This document shows, in pieces, positions 1 to 6,575 of a stretch of DNA of 32,230 nt (the first letter of the stretch is position 1; each line of letters opens with the position of its first letter). The notes beneath the pieces are model-generated. The model was not told where the DNA came from. It was given only the letters and a program-made list of their open reading frames with translations, and did not search any database. Where the stretch lies: the NCBI GenBank assembly GCA_964579765.1, contig CAZOIK010000152.1, forward strand, positions 1 through 32,230. Direction: 5' to 3'. Made by a program: the position numbers and the translations under genes. Source of the stretch: DATNBT01 sp964579765 (GTDB lineage Bacteria > Acidobacteriota > Vicinamibacteria > Vicinamibacterales > CAVVIG01).

Positions 1-309
1 GTCGCCGAGGATGGTGAGCAGCCGACGACGTCTTCTGATTCGGCAGAGTGGGTTTTGGGTGATCAACTGCGTCACCGTGGTTCCCTGCACGCGGACATCT
101 GGCACGGTAGCGCCGCCGAACTCGCGGATCGAGGTGTGATCGGCATCTACCCGGTATCCGGTTGGTGGAAGGAGCAGCCGAAGCGGGATCGGAGCCAGTT
201 CGGCGCCCGCTACGCGCTGGTAGTGAGTATTCAGACCGCTGCCGAGGACGTAGACATCTGGACGCCTGTAGCGCAGCAAGTCGGTGTCCCGCTAGCCGTA
301 GAACTCTGA
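1..309 (+). CDS. C-terminal end of a subtilase-like (S8) peptidase, partial
   Basis: The reading frame is open from base 1 to the stop at 307-309, about 102 residues, with the start outside the window. It contains W-x-L-G, an RGSLHAD/IWHG stretch, 'AAELA', 'IYPVSGWWKE' and 'ARYALVVSI', ending in 'VDIWTPVAQQV'. From memory this matches the C-terminal beta-rich part of S8 family peptidases often encoded beside an AAA ATPase in accessory islands, but the catalytic Asp, His and Ser lie outside the window so this cannot be confirmed. It is followed after 64 nt by the chimeric gene at 374. A TTG at 55 could be mistaken for a start, but the frame continues upstream. If the assignment is wrong, this is an unidentified protein end. 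Confidence 0.5.
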   Translation, partial: VAEDGEQPTTSSDSAEWVLGDQLRHRGSLHADIWHGSAAELADRGVIGIYPVSGWWKEQPKRDRSQFGARYALVVSIQTAAEDVDIWTPVAQQVGVPLAVEL

Positions 310-373
310 CCGCCATCGAGAGAGAGTCATGCGCTTGGTTTATCGATTCTGACGAAATTGACTTCACACACCT

Positions 374-814
374 ATGTCGGCCGCTGAACGAGCCACTCGA
401 CGAGTCTTCGTCATCATGCCTTTTGTTGATGGGGGCAGTAGGAACGAGGCACAGCTCACCGCGTTCTTCGAGAACAACATTAAGCGACCGATTGAAGCCG
501 CCGACCTGCGCGACCGTTACGAGGTCTTTCGATCCGGTCAATCTTTCGACATCAACGCCGAGATCATCCGAGACCTTTGTCGCGCAGACATCGTGATCGC
601 CGATCTTTCGGGCTTAGATCCCAACCCGAACGTAATGTATGAACTAGGCGTCAGGCTCAACGGCATTACTGTCGATCCGAATGGTCCTTCGCTTTTCACT
701 GCTGTGAAAGAACAACTCGGGCTGAAGCTTGAATCAACGAAGGCGCCTGTCGATGTCCTCGTGATCGATCATGTTGATCGGCCCATCATGGCGCATCACA
801 GAGTTCAATCCTAA
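374..814 (+). CDS. Deoxyribosyltransferase/TIR-like N-terminal domain joined to a TIGR03435 tail (chimera)
   Basis: 146 residues. Residues 1-94 are a Rossmann-like nucleotide-processing domain of the nucleoside 2-deoxyribosyltransferase/TIR-like type: beta1 'RVFVIMPF' (10-17), then 'DIVIADLSG' (72-80) and 'NPNVMYELGVR' (84-94), the usual signature in which the Glu of YELG is the putative catalytic residue. The family normally continues for some residues after YELG. Here residues ~101-137 are instead the conserved end of a TIGR03435/DUF3738 protein: 'GPSLFTAVKEQLGLKLE', then 'PVDVLVIDHVDRP'. The same end is present in the gene at 6576-7391. The junction lies near 656-676 and the frame is open across it. 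The gene may be a decayed remnant or an expressed truncated enzyme. No clear Shine-Dalgarno site precedes the ATG. Confidence 0.7.
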   Translation: MSAAERATRRVFVIMPFVDGGSRNEAQLTAFFENNIKRPIEAADLRDRYEVFRSGQSFDINAEIIRDLCRADIVIADLSGLDPNPNVMYELGVRLNGITVDPNGPSLFTAVKEQLGLKLESTKAPVDVLVIDHVDRPIMAHHRVQS

Positions 815-899
815 AATTGGAGCATTCCGTTTAGAACGAATCACTTTACCAACCGCCGCCGGTAGCAAAGAGCGGGACAGGATTGGATCGGAGCTTTCC

Positions 900-957
900 G
901 TGGAGTCCATAGAGTAGATGGAGCGGGGCGACACTCCACACACTCCATCAACTCCAC
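900..957 (+). repeat. ACTCCAY repeats at 9-nt spacing with an inverted copy
   Basis: ACTCCAC (933-939), ACTCCAT (942-948) and ACTCCAC (951-957) are spaced exactly 9 nt apart. Inverted GTGGAGT (900-906) and ATGGAG (918-923) lie just upstream, and a further ACTCCAC is at 1021-1027. The stretch lies between the chimeric gene and the Cys/His protein, so it could be an operator or a protein-binding array. The function is unknown. No gene is supported between 815 and 1067 apart from this. Confidence 0.4.
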
Positions 958-1067
958 AGGTCAACACCATCATCCAAGTCAGCCGAGAGCGAACAAAACC
1001 GGAACACATTAGACGGGGCAACTCCACCCACGACAGCAGATGGGCCGATCTGCTAGGCTCCACCTCC

Positions 1068-1424
1068 ATGGAGAAGCCAATGCCGATGCCGTCTCTCCCA
1101 CCGTTCCCAGGCCGCTTCGAACCCCTCAGCACGAAGTGCGAAGTCCAGAAGTGGATGACGATTCCAAAGACAGAGCTGGCGTCCAGGGAGAAGTCGGTTT
1201 CGAGTGCAAAGGGTGCGGACTTCTGTGAAGTGTTCCGCTGGGTAGTCATAACCGTTGACGAAGCACTACGAACAGGCGCTAGAGGACGGTGTGTCGAGTG
1301 CAAGGAGCCTGTTCGACCTCACAAGACGGGCACCAACGGCATGGCCGCTCACTTCGAGCACCTTGCTAGGAATCCTGCCTGTTCCTTGAGTCACCGCCGC
1401 TTAGAAGACGGGCTGGCGGTCTGA
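1068..1424 (+). CDS. Small Cys/His (zinc-finger-like) hypothetical protein
   Basis: 118 residues from the ATG at 1068. Only the C-terminal half looks conserved: 'EVFRWVVITVDEALRTGARG', then CVECKEPV, 'RPHKTG' and 'AAHFEHLARNPACSLSH'. This gives C-x2-C plus H-x2-H and a late Cys, suggesting a zinc-bound treble-clef or CoiA-like N-terminal finger. Small proteins of this type are known from proteobacterial and acidobacterial genomes without assigned function. The start is uncertain: ATG codons at 918, 1068 and 1155 are all in frame, and the 918-1150 part reads as low-quality coding sequence with many Pro/Ser/Thr residues. The nearby HNH-like gene makes a nucleic-acid role possible, but that is inference. 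Confidence 0.5.
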   Translation: MEKPMPMPSLPPFPGRFEPLSTKCEVQKWMTIPKTELASREKSVSSAKGADFCEVFRWVVITVDEALRTGARGRCVECKEPVRPHKTGTNGMAAHFEHLARNPACSLSHRRLEDGLAV

Positions 1425-1450
1425 TAGCATCACCGTTCACGGAGGACAGC

Positions 1451-1723
1451 GTGCCACGACGAGCCCAGACCCTGAGCACCGACCGACTGAAAGAACTTGC
1501 CCGGACCGGAGCCGAGACTGCCCTGAAGCAGCTCCGCGCCGAGATCATCGCCATCGAGAGAACCTTCCCGGAGTTGAAGGGCACACGTCGTGCTGTGAAG
1601 CGATCCATCCAGAAGGCCGAGAAGCGCACCCGTCAGATGTCCGCCGCAGCCCGCAAGGCCGTTAGCGCTCGGATGAAGAAGTATTGGGCGGAGCGGCGGA
1701 AGGCCAAGGAAAAGGTGAAGTAG
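1451..1723 (+). CDS. Small basic alpha-helical protein, unknown function
   Basis: 90 residues with a GTG start preceded by 'GGAGGA' (1441-1446), a good ribosome-binding site at normal spacing. The protein is rich in Lys, Arg, Ala and Glu and is predicted helical throughout. The C-terminal 'MSAAARKAVSARMKKYWAER' resembles a short motif (MSAA-x-RK-x-IS-x-x-x-KxxWA) seen in many small basic proteins of acidobacteria and myxobacteria, generally guessed to bind DNA. It sits 7 nt ahead of the HNH-like gene, so the two are probably co-transcribed. I do not recognise a named family. Confidence 0.6.
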   Translation: MPRRAQTLSTDRLKELARTGAETALKQLRAEIIAIERTFPELKGTRRAVKRSIQKAEKRTRQMSAAARKAVSARMKKYWAERRKAKEKVK

Positions 1724-1730
1724 GCGCTTC

Positions 1731-2603
1731 ATGTACCGTTCGACTACGTGCCTGTTCTGCTCGACTGACAAAGGACAGCCGTTAACTAGAGAACACATCT
1801 GGTCGGATTGGATGACCGACGCAATTCGATCCATCCAACCAGCAAGGCCAAAGGAGGATGACCTTTTTACCATCGTACAGCGTGGCGAGGGAACCACAGA
1901 GACGGTCAACATCGTTCGTCGTTCTCGCCGGATGGACGAGAAGCCCCAGTGTCTCTGCCATCAGTGTAATCACGAACGATTGGGAAGGGTTGAGAACGAA
2001 TTCTTCAAGCCCGTGGTTGAACGAATGATGCTCTCCGGTGAGCCACGTGCGCTGGAAGTCGAGGACTGCCTAGCGATTGCGGTATGGGCATTCAAGACCC
2101 TTGTTGTCCACAATCACGCTTATAACAAACCACCGTTTCTCTACAGCAGAATCGAGCGTAAGCGTTTTATCCTGACACTACTCCCACCAGAGACAAATTT
2201 CAGAGTATGGCTGGGCCGGTTCAACGTCCCAGGTCGCACTGGCCACATGACTGGCCTCCCACTTGGCGCCAGCGCAACTGCCGAACGTCACTTCAAGCGT
2301 TTGGGCGCCTACGCACTCACGTTCACCACCGGTCAACTCTTGCTTCAAATGCATGTCGTCATTCCACCTAATGACCGTAGGCGCACCGATTTCACCCGTT
2401 TCTTCCCGGAGCCGATCTATTGGCGCGACAAGACCGTAACGATCTGGCCTCTCACGGCTCACGATGATGTAGCGTGGCCACCCCGAAATGAGATTTTGAA
2501 TTCAGAGCTTGATGACTTCTGCTGTCGGTGGGGTGGAAAGCTTTCTGGCAGCCTTGCTGATATAGCACCTACAGGCGCAACTGCCGTAATTCCGAGCGTT
2601 TAG
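1731..2603 (+). CDS. HNH endonuclease-like protein
   Basis: 290 residues. The N-terminus has a zinc-knuckle pair C7-x2-C10, then 'PLTREHIW' (residues 18-24), where REH is the position of the first catalytic His of an HNH/ββα-metal core. A second Cys group 'CLCHQCNHERL' follows (C74, C76, C79, N80), and then 'LAIAVWAFKTLVVHN' (about 114-128). This arrangement (CxxC, TxEHIxP/W, CxxCN, then a helical domain with WAFKT) is typical of widespread island-borne hypothetical proteins annotated HNH-like; the substrate is unknown. The C-terminal ~130 residues are not recognised. Codon usage is noticeably more AT-rich than in the chromosomal genes to the right. Nuclease activity is an inference from the motif only. 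Confidence 0.65.
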   Translation: MYRSTTCLFCSTDKGQPLTREHIWSDWMTDAIRSIQPARPKEDDLFTIVQRGEGTTETVNIVRRSRRMDEKPQCLCHQCNHERLGRVENEFFKPVVERMMLSGEPRALEVEDCLAIAVWAFKTLVVHNHAYNKPPFLYSRIERKRFILTLLPPETNFRVWLGRFNVPGRTGHMTGLPLGASATAERHFKRLGAYALTFTTGQLLLQMHVVIPPNDRRRTDFTRFFPEPIYWRDKTVTIWPLTAHDDVAWPPRNEILNSELDDFCCRWGGKLSGSLADIAPTGATAVIPSV

Positions 2604-2783
2604 GCCTACTCGTCGGCTCGCGTCAGCGATCTGCGGACACGTTAAACCGTTGACATCGGGCGCGCGCATCGCGCAGCATTCCTGCCGCAACATTTCCATT
2701 GCGTTTATTAGCAGGTGGCGCTGTTGGTCATTTGGGGGGCCAGCTGCCAACATGCATTGTGTTTGCAACGCCGGTGGACCGCG

Positions 2784-3452
2784 ATGATATTTTCAAAGAA
2801 ACAGATCGACGGCATCAAGGTCACGCTTCCGCGCGATGAATTGCTCCGTCGCAGTCGAATACTCGTCGTTGACGACGAGAGGCCAGAGATCATCGAAGAT
2901 CTGAAAAGCGCAAGATTTTCAGTCGACTACTGCGCAGATATTGATCGCAGCAATCTTGATTTGATTGAAAGGCGACTCTATGATCTCATCCTTCTTGATT
3001 TCGGCAATGTTGGAGCTGCGTTTGGCAACGACCAAGGGCTGTCGCTGCTACGCCACATCAAGCGCGTAAATCCAGCTACAGTCGTTCTGGCCTATACGTC
3101 AAAGGCGCTTGGAACAGAACATGCTGAATTCTTTCGGCTCGCTGACGGCGTGCTCGCAAAGGATGCCGGGATCAGCGAATCACTAGAGCGGATCGAGGAG
3201 GCGCTGCGAAAGGCGCATAGCGTTGAAAATTTGTGGCGGAGCGTACTTGCGGTTTGTGATATCCGGCCTGGTTCAGACAGTGACCGTGAATGGCAAGACT
3301 TGTTCGTTCGCGGCCTAAAGAGCCCGCGCAAGCTGGCGAGGCTGAAAGAGCGCATTGCTGATGTCGTCGGCCAGGAGCTAATGCAGAAGGTCGCAATCGG
3401 CTTGGTTGAGAAGATGGCTGAGTTAGTCGTGCGGTCGTACCTCGGAGTGTGA
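2784..3452 (+). CDS. Stand-alone receiver (REC) domain protein
   Basis: 222 residues from the ATG at 2784, chosen because the frame upstream to 2715 encodes a Cys/Trp-rich stretch unlike the family. The receiver signature is complete: 'RILVVDDE' (acidic D30/D31), 'YDLILLDFGNVG' (phosphoacceptor D72), 'VVLAYTSKA' (T105/S106) and 'LAKDAG' (K126). Residues ~140-222 are helical with no recognised DNA-binding or enzyme domain, so the output is presumably protein-protein. The next gene starts 3 nt after the stop and encodes a histidine-kinase-like ATPase, so the two form a two-component-like pair. The 2604-2783 region upstream shows no other gene and should hold the promoter. Confidence 0.8.
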   Translation: MIFSKKQIDGIKVTLPRDELLRRSRILVVDDERPEIIEDLKSARFSVDYCADIDRSNLDLIERRLYDLILLDFGNVGAAFGNDQGLSLLRHIKRVNPATVVLAYTSKALGTEHAEFFRLADGVLAKDAGISESLERIEEALRKAHSVENLWRSVLAVCDIRPGSDSDREWQDLFVRGLKSPRKLARLKERIADVVGQELMQKVAIGLVEKMAELVVRSYLGV

Positions 3453-3455
3453 GGC

Positions 3456-4532
3456 ATGGCGAGTGACCTGCTGAAGCTATCTCCGTTTCCGGTGGTCGAT
3501 TTGACCGCGATCGATACTCCTCGGGACGGACTGTGGCAAGCAACACCCGCTACATGTCGGAGGCACTTTGCGAAGAGCCCACAGTGCCGCGACCATTATG
3601 CGTCGCTCAGTGCTAGACACGCTACGCCGAACTCAGTGGTTCAATGCCCCTTTGGATTTTCTAGTGTTCCGTTTCAAGAGGGGGATCTGAAGTTCGCAAT
3701 CACCAGCGTGATCCCGTTTCCGAGAGTTGGTGGCGAGCAAGAAAAGCGAATGGCCAAGGCGCATCCCGAAGCTAAAGTCAGTGTCGAATCAGTCATATCT
3801 GCTTCAGAAGTAATCATGGCGGCTAGACGTCAACGCGAGGCGGTAATCGATGAAGGAATCCGACGTAGGTCGATGGCTTTGCATGAAATTCGCAAGTTGA
3901 ATCGTAATATTAAGTTGAACGCCGAAAGGCTGTGCCAATCTGAATCTCCGCACGATCCTGATTCCGCAAGACCGGAGCTGGTGAGGATTCTCAAGAGTGC
4001 TGAAGTCATGTCGCAGCAGTTCGAGGTGCTGGAGATTTTGGCAAACGAAAGCCTCGCTACGCTGCCCTTGAAGGGAGTTATTGAAATTTATCGAATCGTC
4101 GACAAGTGCGTGAGGATTAACAGGCCTCCAGACAGCCCTCATCGACTAGGCCTGGCAGCTCCATTCGGCTTTGACGTGAGGATTGCGGCGTCAGACAAGA
4201 CCTTTCCGATTATTCCGATGGTACTGATCGAGAACGCCCTTCGCTATGCCGTCCCAAATACGGAAGTCCACGTGACTTTGGATCGAACCAAGAGTGGCTG
4301 TGTGCTACAGGTCATGAACATTGCCCCTGGCGACAAGCCGCTGACTGATGAAATATTTCAGAAAGGCAAACGGGCGACAACCAAGGGAGAAGGTTCAGGC
4401 AACGGGCTGTACGTGGCCCAGCTTGTAGCCCACCAGCATGGGGCAAGGATCAAGGTGTCGAGCACGGTAGTTGGGAAAGGCCAGCTACGAAACGTCTTCC
4501 GAGTCGAGTTTGACGAGGCCAAGAAGTCCTGA
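3456..4532 (+). CDS. Soluble histidine-kinase-like protein with a Cys/His-rich N-terminal domain
   Basis: 358 residues, no signal peptide or membrane segment. The N-terminus holds C34, H37, C44, H47 and C64 in a pattern recalling PocR-like or metal/heme sensor domains (C-x2-H-x6-C-x2-H then QCPFGF); this assignment is tentative. Residue H143 in 'ALHEIRKLN' sits where the phospho-His of a HisKA helix would be. The C-terminal GHKL ATPase fold shows an N-box 'VLIENALRYA' (N260) and a G2 box 'GEGSGNGLYVAQLVAHQHGA' (311-330). The usual D-x-G-x-G of the G1 box is not clear ('VMNIAPGDKPL'), a possible divergence. It is coupled to the receiver gene (3-nt gap) and is the last gene before the island end. 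A role as cytosolic sensor kinase for that receiver is inferred. Confidence 0.75.
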   Translation: MASDLLKLSPFPVVDLTAIDTPRDGLWQATPATCRRHFAKSPQCRDHYASLSARHATPNSVVQCPFGFSSVPFQEGDLKFAITSVIPFPRVGGEQEKRMAKAHPEAKVSVESVISASEVIMAARRQREAVIDEGIRRRSMALHEIRKLNRNIKLNAERLCQSESPHDPDSARPELVRILKSAEVMSQQFEVLEILANESLATLPLKGVIEIYRIVDKCVRINRPPDSPHRLGLAAPFGFDVRIAASDKTFPIIPMVLIENALRYAVPNTEVHVTLDRTKSGCVLQVMNIAPGDKPLTDEIFQKGKRATTKGEGSGNGLYVAQLVAHQHGARIKVSSTVVGKGQLRNVFRVEFDEAKKS

Positions 4533-4953
4533 CACAAGCACTCCGAATTCGTTCAAGCCGTCGACACTGGAATTGAATCAGCGCTCTCCGTTGCGGTGCC
4601 CGCTTTGAGGTGGAGTGATTTCCCGGCTGGGTAGCCCTCGTAGTCTGGATGGGATCCCCCAAGGATCTGCTCGACAGGATCGCGGAATCCCGCCAGCCCC
4701 CTCCCAGGCCATAGTGGCCCTTAGAGTCAAAACACCCCAAAGAGGCGCACGCGGTGCAAGTCCTGGGGAGCCGACACGAACGACAGATTTTGCGAGTGGG
4801 ATTTCGTCTCCCCGTGGGCTCCCCGACCACGGTCGATCGGGGAGAACGGCAGAGGATTTTAGAGGACGAACTGAACGGCTGGAACCTGAATCGAATCAGC
4901 GTCTTGGACCAGCAAGCGGCGTCAGATCACTGCGTTACGGAATACCATCTAAA
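4533..4953. other. Non-coding end of the island, no gene supported
   Basis: Open frames here have poor composition and one runs across the tRNA fragment, so none is called. The stretch holds an 8-bp inverted repeat CTCCCCGA / TCGGGGAG (4819-4826 and 4837-4844, no T-tract) and a near-identical pair GAATTGAATCAGCG (4570-4583) and GAATCGAATCAGCG (4888-4901), 13 of 14 matching. These may be recombinase or excisionase binding sites next to the attachment core. That is inference. Confidence 0.45.
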
Positions 4954-4980
4954 AGGGTTCGAATCCCTGCCTCACCGCCA
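4954..4980 (+). other. tRNA 3' fragment, probable att site (probably tRNA-Ser)
   Basis: The stretch contains the T-loop TTCGAAT (4958-4964) inside the stem AGGG/CCCT, the acceptor 3' strand CCTCACC (4970-4976), discriminator G (4977) and encoded CCA (4978-4980). The fifth T-stem pair is broken (A at 4953 opposite G at 4969), marking where tRNA identity stops. No matching 5' acceptor strand (expected GGTGAGG), D-arm or anticodon arm exists in the preceding 120 nt. Discriminator G with a CCTCACC acceptor fits tRNA-Ser. This is the classic remnant at one end of an element integrated into a tRNA gene. Confidence 0.75.
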
Positions 4981-5027
4981 GTTCTCCACGACCTCGTCGG
5001 AGCATTTCCAGCCGCCCACCTTCATCT

Positions 5028-5468
5028 TCACTTCGGCGGTGGCGGCACGGGCGGAGGCGGGGCGACCTCGGCGCCTCCGATGATGCGTTCGCTCGGCAGG
5101 ACCAGTCGCAACGATACTTTCTCTCTCGAACGCACGACCACGACGCGGCGAATCCGCGCGATGCGGCCGTCGGTCGCCTCGAGCTGATACTGACCAGAGC
5201 CGTTGACCGGCAGCGAGGACCGGCCGTTGGCGTCGGTGCTCGCGGTCGCGCGTTCGGTGCCGCGCGTCACGCGGATGCGCACTGCCGACACGGGACGGCC
5301 TCGCCCGTCGACGACGACGCCCGCGATGGTCGTCCGCTCGGCCGCCAGCAGCGCGCCAGCGCAGAGCATCAGCATCACCACGAACCACGCGCGACGACTC
5401 ACGGCCGTCAGCTGCGGCGAGGGGGCAGGCGAACGTCGCGGCGGACGACAGCGGGAAAGGACAGTCAT
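5028..5468 (-). CDS. Secreted carboxypeptidase-regulatory-like (CNA-B fold) domain protein
   Basis: 146 residues. The ATG at 5468 overlaps the GNAT stop (ATGA), suggesting translational coupling; a GTG at 5402 directly before the signal peptide is an alternative start. The segment 'AWFVVMLMLCAGALLAAE' is a signal peptide. The mature part begins 'TIAGVVVDGRGRPVSAVRIRV', then 'ASTDANGRSSLPV', the canonical single beta-sandwich repeat of the carboxypeptidase regulatory-like family, often found on outer-membrane or secreted proteins of acidobacteria. The C-terminus is a Pro-rich tail (PPPPVPPPPK). It is the last gene of a minus-strand run and ends 48 nt from the tRNA fragment. Its role beyond a structural or binding domain is unknown. 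Confidence 0.7.
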   Translation of the reverse strand: MTVLSRCRPPRRSPAPSPQLTAVSRRAWFVVMLMLCAGALLAAERTTIAGVVVDGRGRPVSAVRIRVTRGTERATASTDANGRSSLPVNGSGQYQLEATDGRIARIRRVVVVRSREKVSLRLVLPSERIIGGAEVAPPPPVPPPPK

Positions 5469-5959
5469 CTCAACGCACGTCGATGACGCAGCTCTCGGAC
5501 TTCCGCGCCGTGCACGAGATAGCGCCGCTCGACGCCGTCGAGTCGCCAGCCGGCGGCGCGATAGAAGCACAGCGGGCGATGATTCCGGTACTCCGTCCAC
5601 ACAATCGCCTCCTCGAAGCCCGATGCGTGGAGATGCTCGACCGCGGCGGCGAGCAGCGCCTGGCCAATTCCCGTTCCCCACGCGTGCGGCGCGACATAGC
5701 ACGCGCGGATCTCGCCGGCGTTCGGCGCATCGGTCTCATTCGCAGCACCACAGCAAGCGAAGCCCACGACGGCGTCGCCGCGTTCCGCGACGAACACCGT
5801 CGTGCCCGTGCGAGGATGCCAGCGCTCAGACGCAGACAGGTTGTCGAGCGCCGCCGTCGATAGAATGTGCGCCCACGCTGCGCGCCCGGCATGGCGATGG
5901 ACCTCTTGCATGTGCGGCCAATCGTCGTCGACGCCGGATCGGATGGTGAACGTCGTCAC
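5465..5959 (-). CDS. GNAT family N-acetyltransferase
   Basis: 164 residues. The acetyl-CoA binding motif A is visible: 'EIRACYVAPHAWGTGIGQAL', with the pyrophosphate loop AWGTGIG. It is followed by 'EAIVWTEYRNHRPLCFYRAA' and 'GWRLDG', the typical motif B end. The length is normal for a single-domain GNAT. The stop overlaps the start of the next gene by 4 nt and the start lies 9 nt after the LysE stop, so it belongs to the same transcript. The acceptor substrate cannot be read from sequence; small-molecule or amino-acid acetylation would fit the neighbouring LysE exporter, as inference. Confidence 0.88.
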   Translation of the reverse strand: MTTFTIRSGVDDDWPHMQEVHRHAGRAAWAHILSTAALDNLSASERWHPRTGTTVFVAERGDAVVGFACCGAANETDAPNAGEIRACYVAPHAWGTGIGQALLAAAVEHLHASGFEEAIVWTEYRNHRPLCFYRAAGWRLDGVERRYLVHGAEVRELRHRRALR

Positions 5960-5968
5960 CGGTCGCCA

Positions 5969-6571
5969 TCACTTGAGGAACACGACGCTGGCGCCGATGA
6001 CAATCAGGACGACGCCGAACACGCGGTTGATCGCGATGTCCCATTGCGCCAGTCCCACCCGAATGACTGGCAGGTGGAGTGTGTGGACGAACAGCACCCA
6101 AAACGCAGCACTCACGCTCAACATGGCCGCAATCAACGAGATGGTCTGCCATCGCGACGTCTCCGGCGTGATGACCTGCGAAAAGACGCCGAGGTAGAAG
6201 AGGCTTCCCTTCGGGTTCAACAGGTTGTTGATGAACCCCTCCCCATAGGGGTGTCGTGTGTCAGCGGAGGCGCCCGCGGCGCCGGTGCCCGTCACATTCC
6301 GTAAGGACCGGGTGCCGAGATATACAAGATACGCGGCGCTGGCGATCCGCAGCGCTGTGTAGGCCGTCGGGCTCTGCGACAGCAACAGCGCGATGCCGAA
6401 TACACAGTAGCCAATGTGAACGAGATTTCCGCTGAGTACGCCCAATGCGGTCAACCCGCCCCGCCGCTGGCTTCCCGTGAGCGTGTTGCGCATGACGAGG
6501 GCCATATCCGGGCCGGGGCTGAGCATCGCCAGCGTGGTGACGCTCACCACGATCAAGAGCTTCTCGATCAT
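5969..6571 (-). CDS. LysE/RhtB family amino-acid exporter
   Basis: 200 residues, inner-membrane, about six transmembrane segments. The family signature near the N-terminus, 'MLSPGPDMALVMRNTL', is present, as are the central 'GVLSGNLVHIGYCVFGIALL' and 'YLVYLGTRSLR' and the post-loop 'GFINNLLNPKGSLFYLGVFSQ'. These match LysE/RhtB translocators, which export amino acids such as lysine, homoserine, threonine or leucine by proton exchange. The length equals the family norm. It is 4 nt downstream of the TIGR03435 gene and upstream of the GNAT gene. The substrate is not determinable. Confidence 0.92.
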   Translation of the reverse strand: MIEKLLIVVSVTTLAMLSPGPDMALVMRNTLTGSQRRGGLTALGVLSGNLVHIGYCVFGIALLLSQSPTAYTALRIASAAYLVYLGTRSLRNVTGTGAAGASADTRHPYGEGFINNLLNPKGSLFYLGVFSQVITPETSRWQTISLIAAMLSVSAAFWVLFVHTLHLPVIRVGLAQWDIAINRVFGVVLIVIGASVVFLK

Positions 6572-6575
6572 GCGG

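Larger units (their letters stand above)
1..4980. mobile_element. Right-hand part of a tRNA-integrated genomic island
   Basis: The segment ends exactly at the CCA of a tRNA 3' fragment (4954-4980) that lacks a tRNA 5' half, which is what remains at the distal end when an element integrates into a tRNA gene 3' end. Genes inside are all on the plus strand, have clearly more A/T at third codon positions than the genes from 5028 onward, and are of accessory types (HNH-like, TIR/deoxyribosyltransferase-like, receiver plus ATPase). The integrase and the intact tRNA are expected left of the window and are not seen, so the full length is unknown. Confidence 0.7.

Noticed and set aside
4890..4980. A complete tRNA-Ser gene
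   Set aside because: Only the T-arm and acceptor 3' strand fit. No GGTGAGG 5' strand, D-arm or anticodon arm exists at the right distance.
4754..5083. A 109-residue frame running across the tRNA fragment
   Set aside because: It crosses the island boundary and overlaps the end of the minus-strand gene at 5028, and it shows no integrase or other motif.
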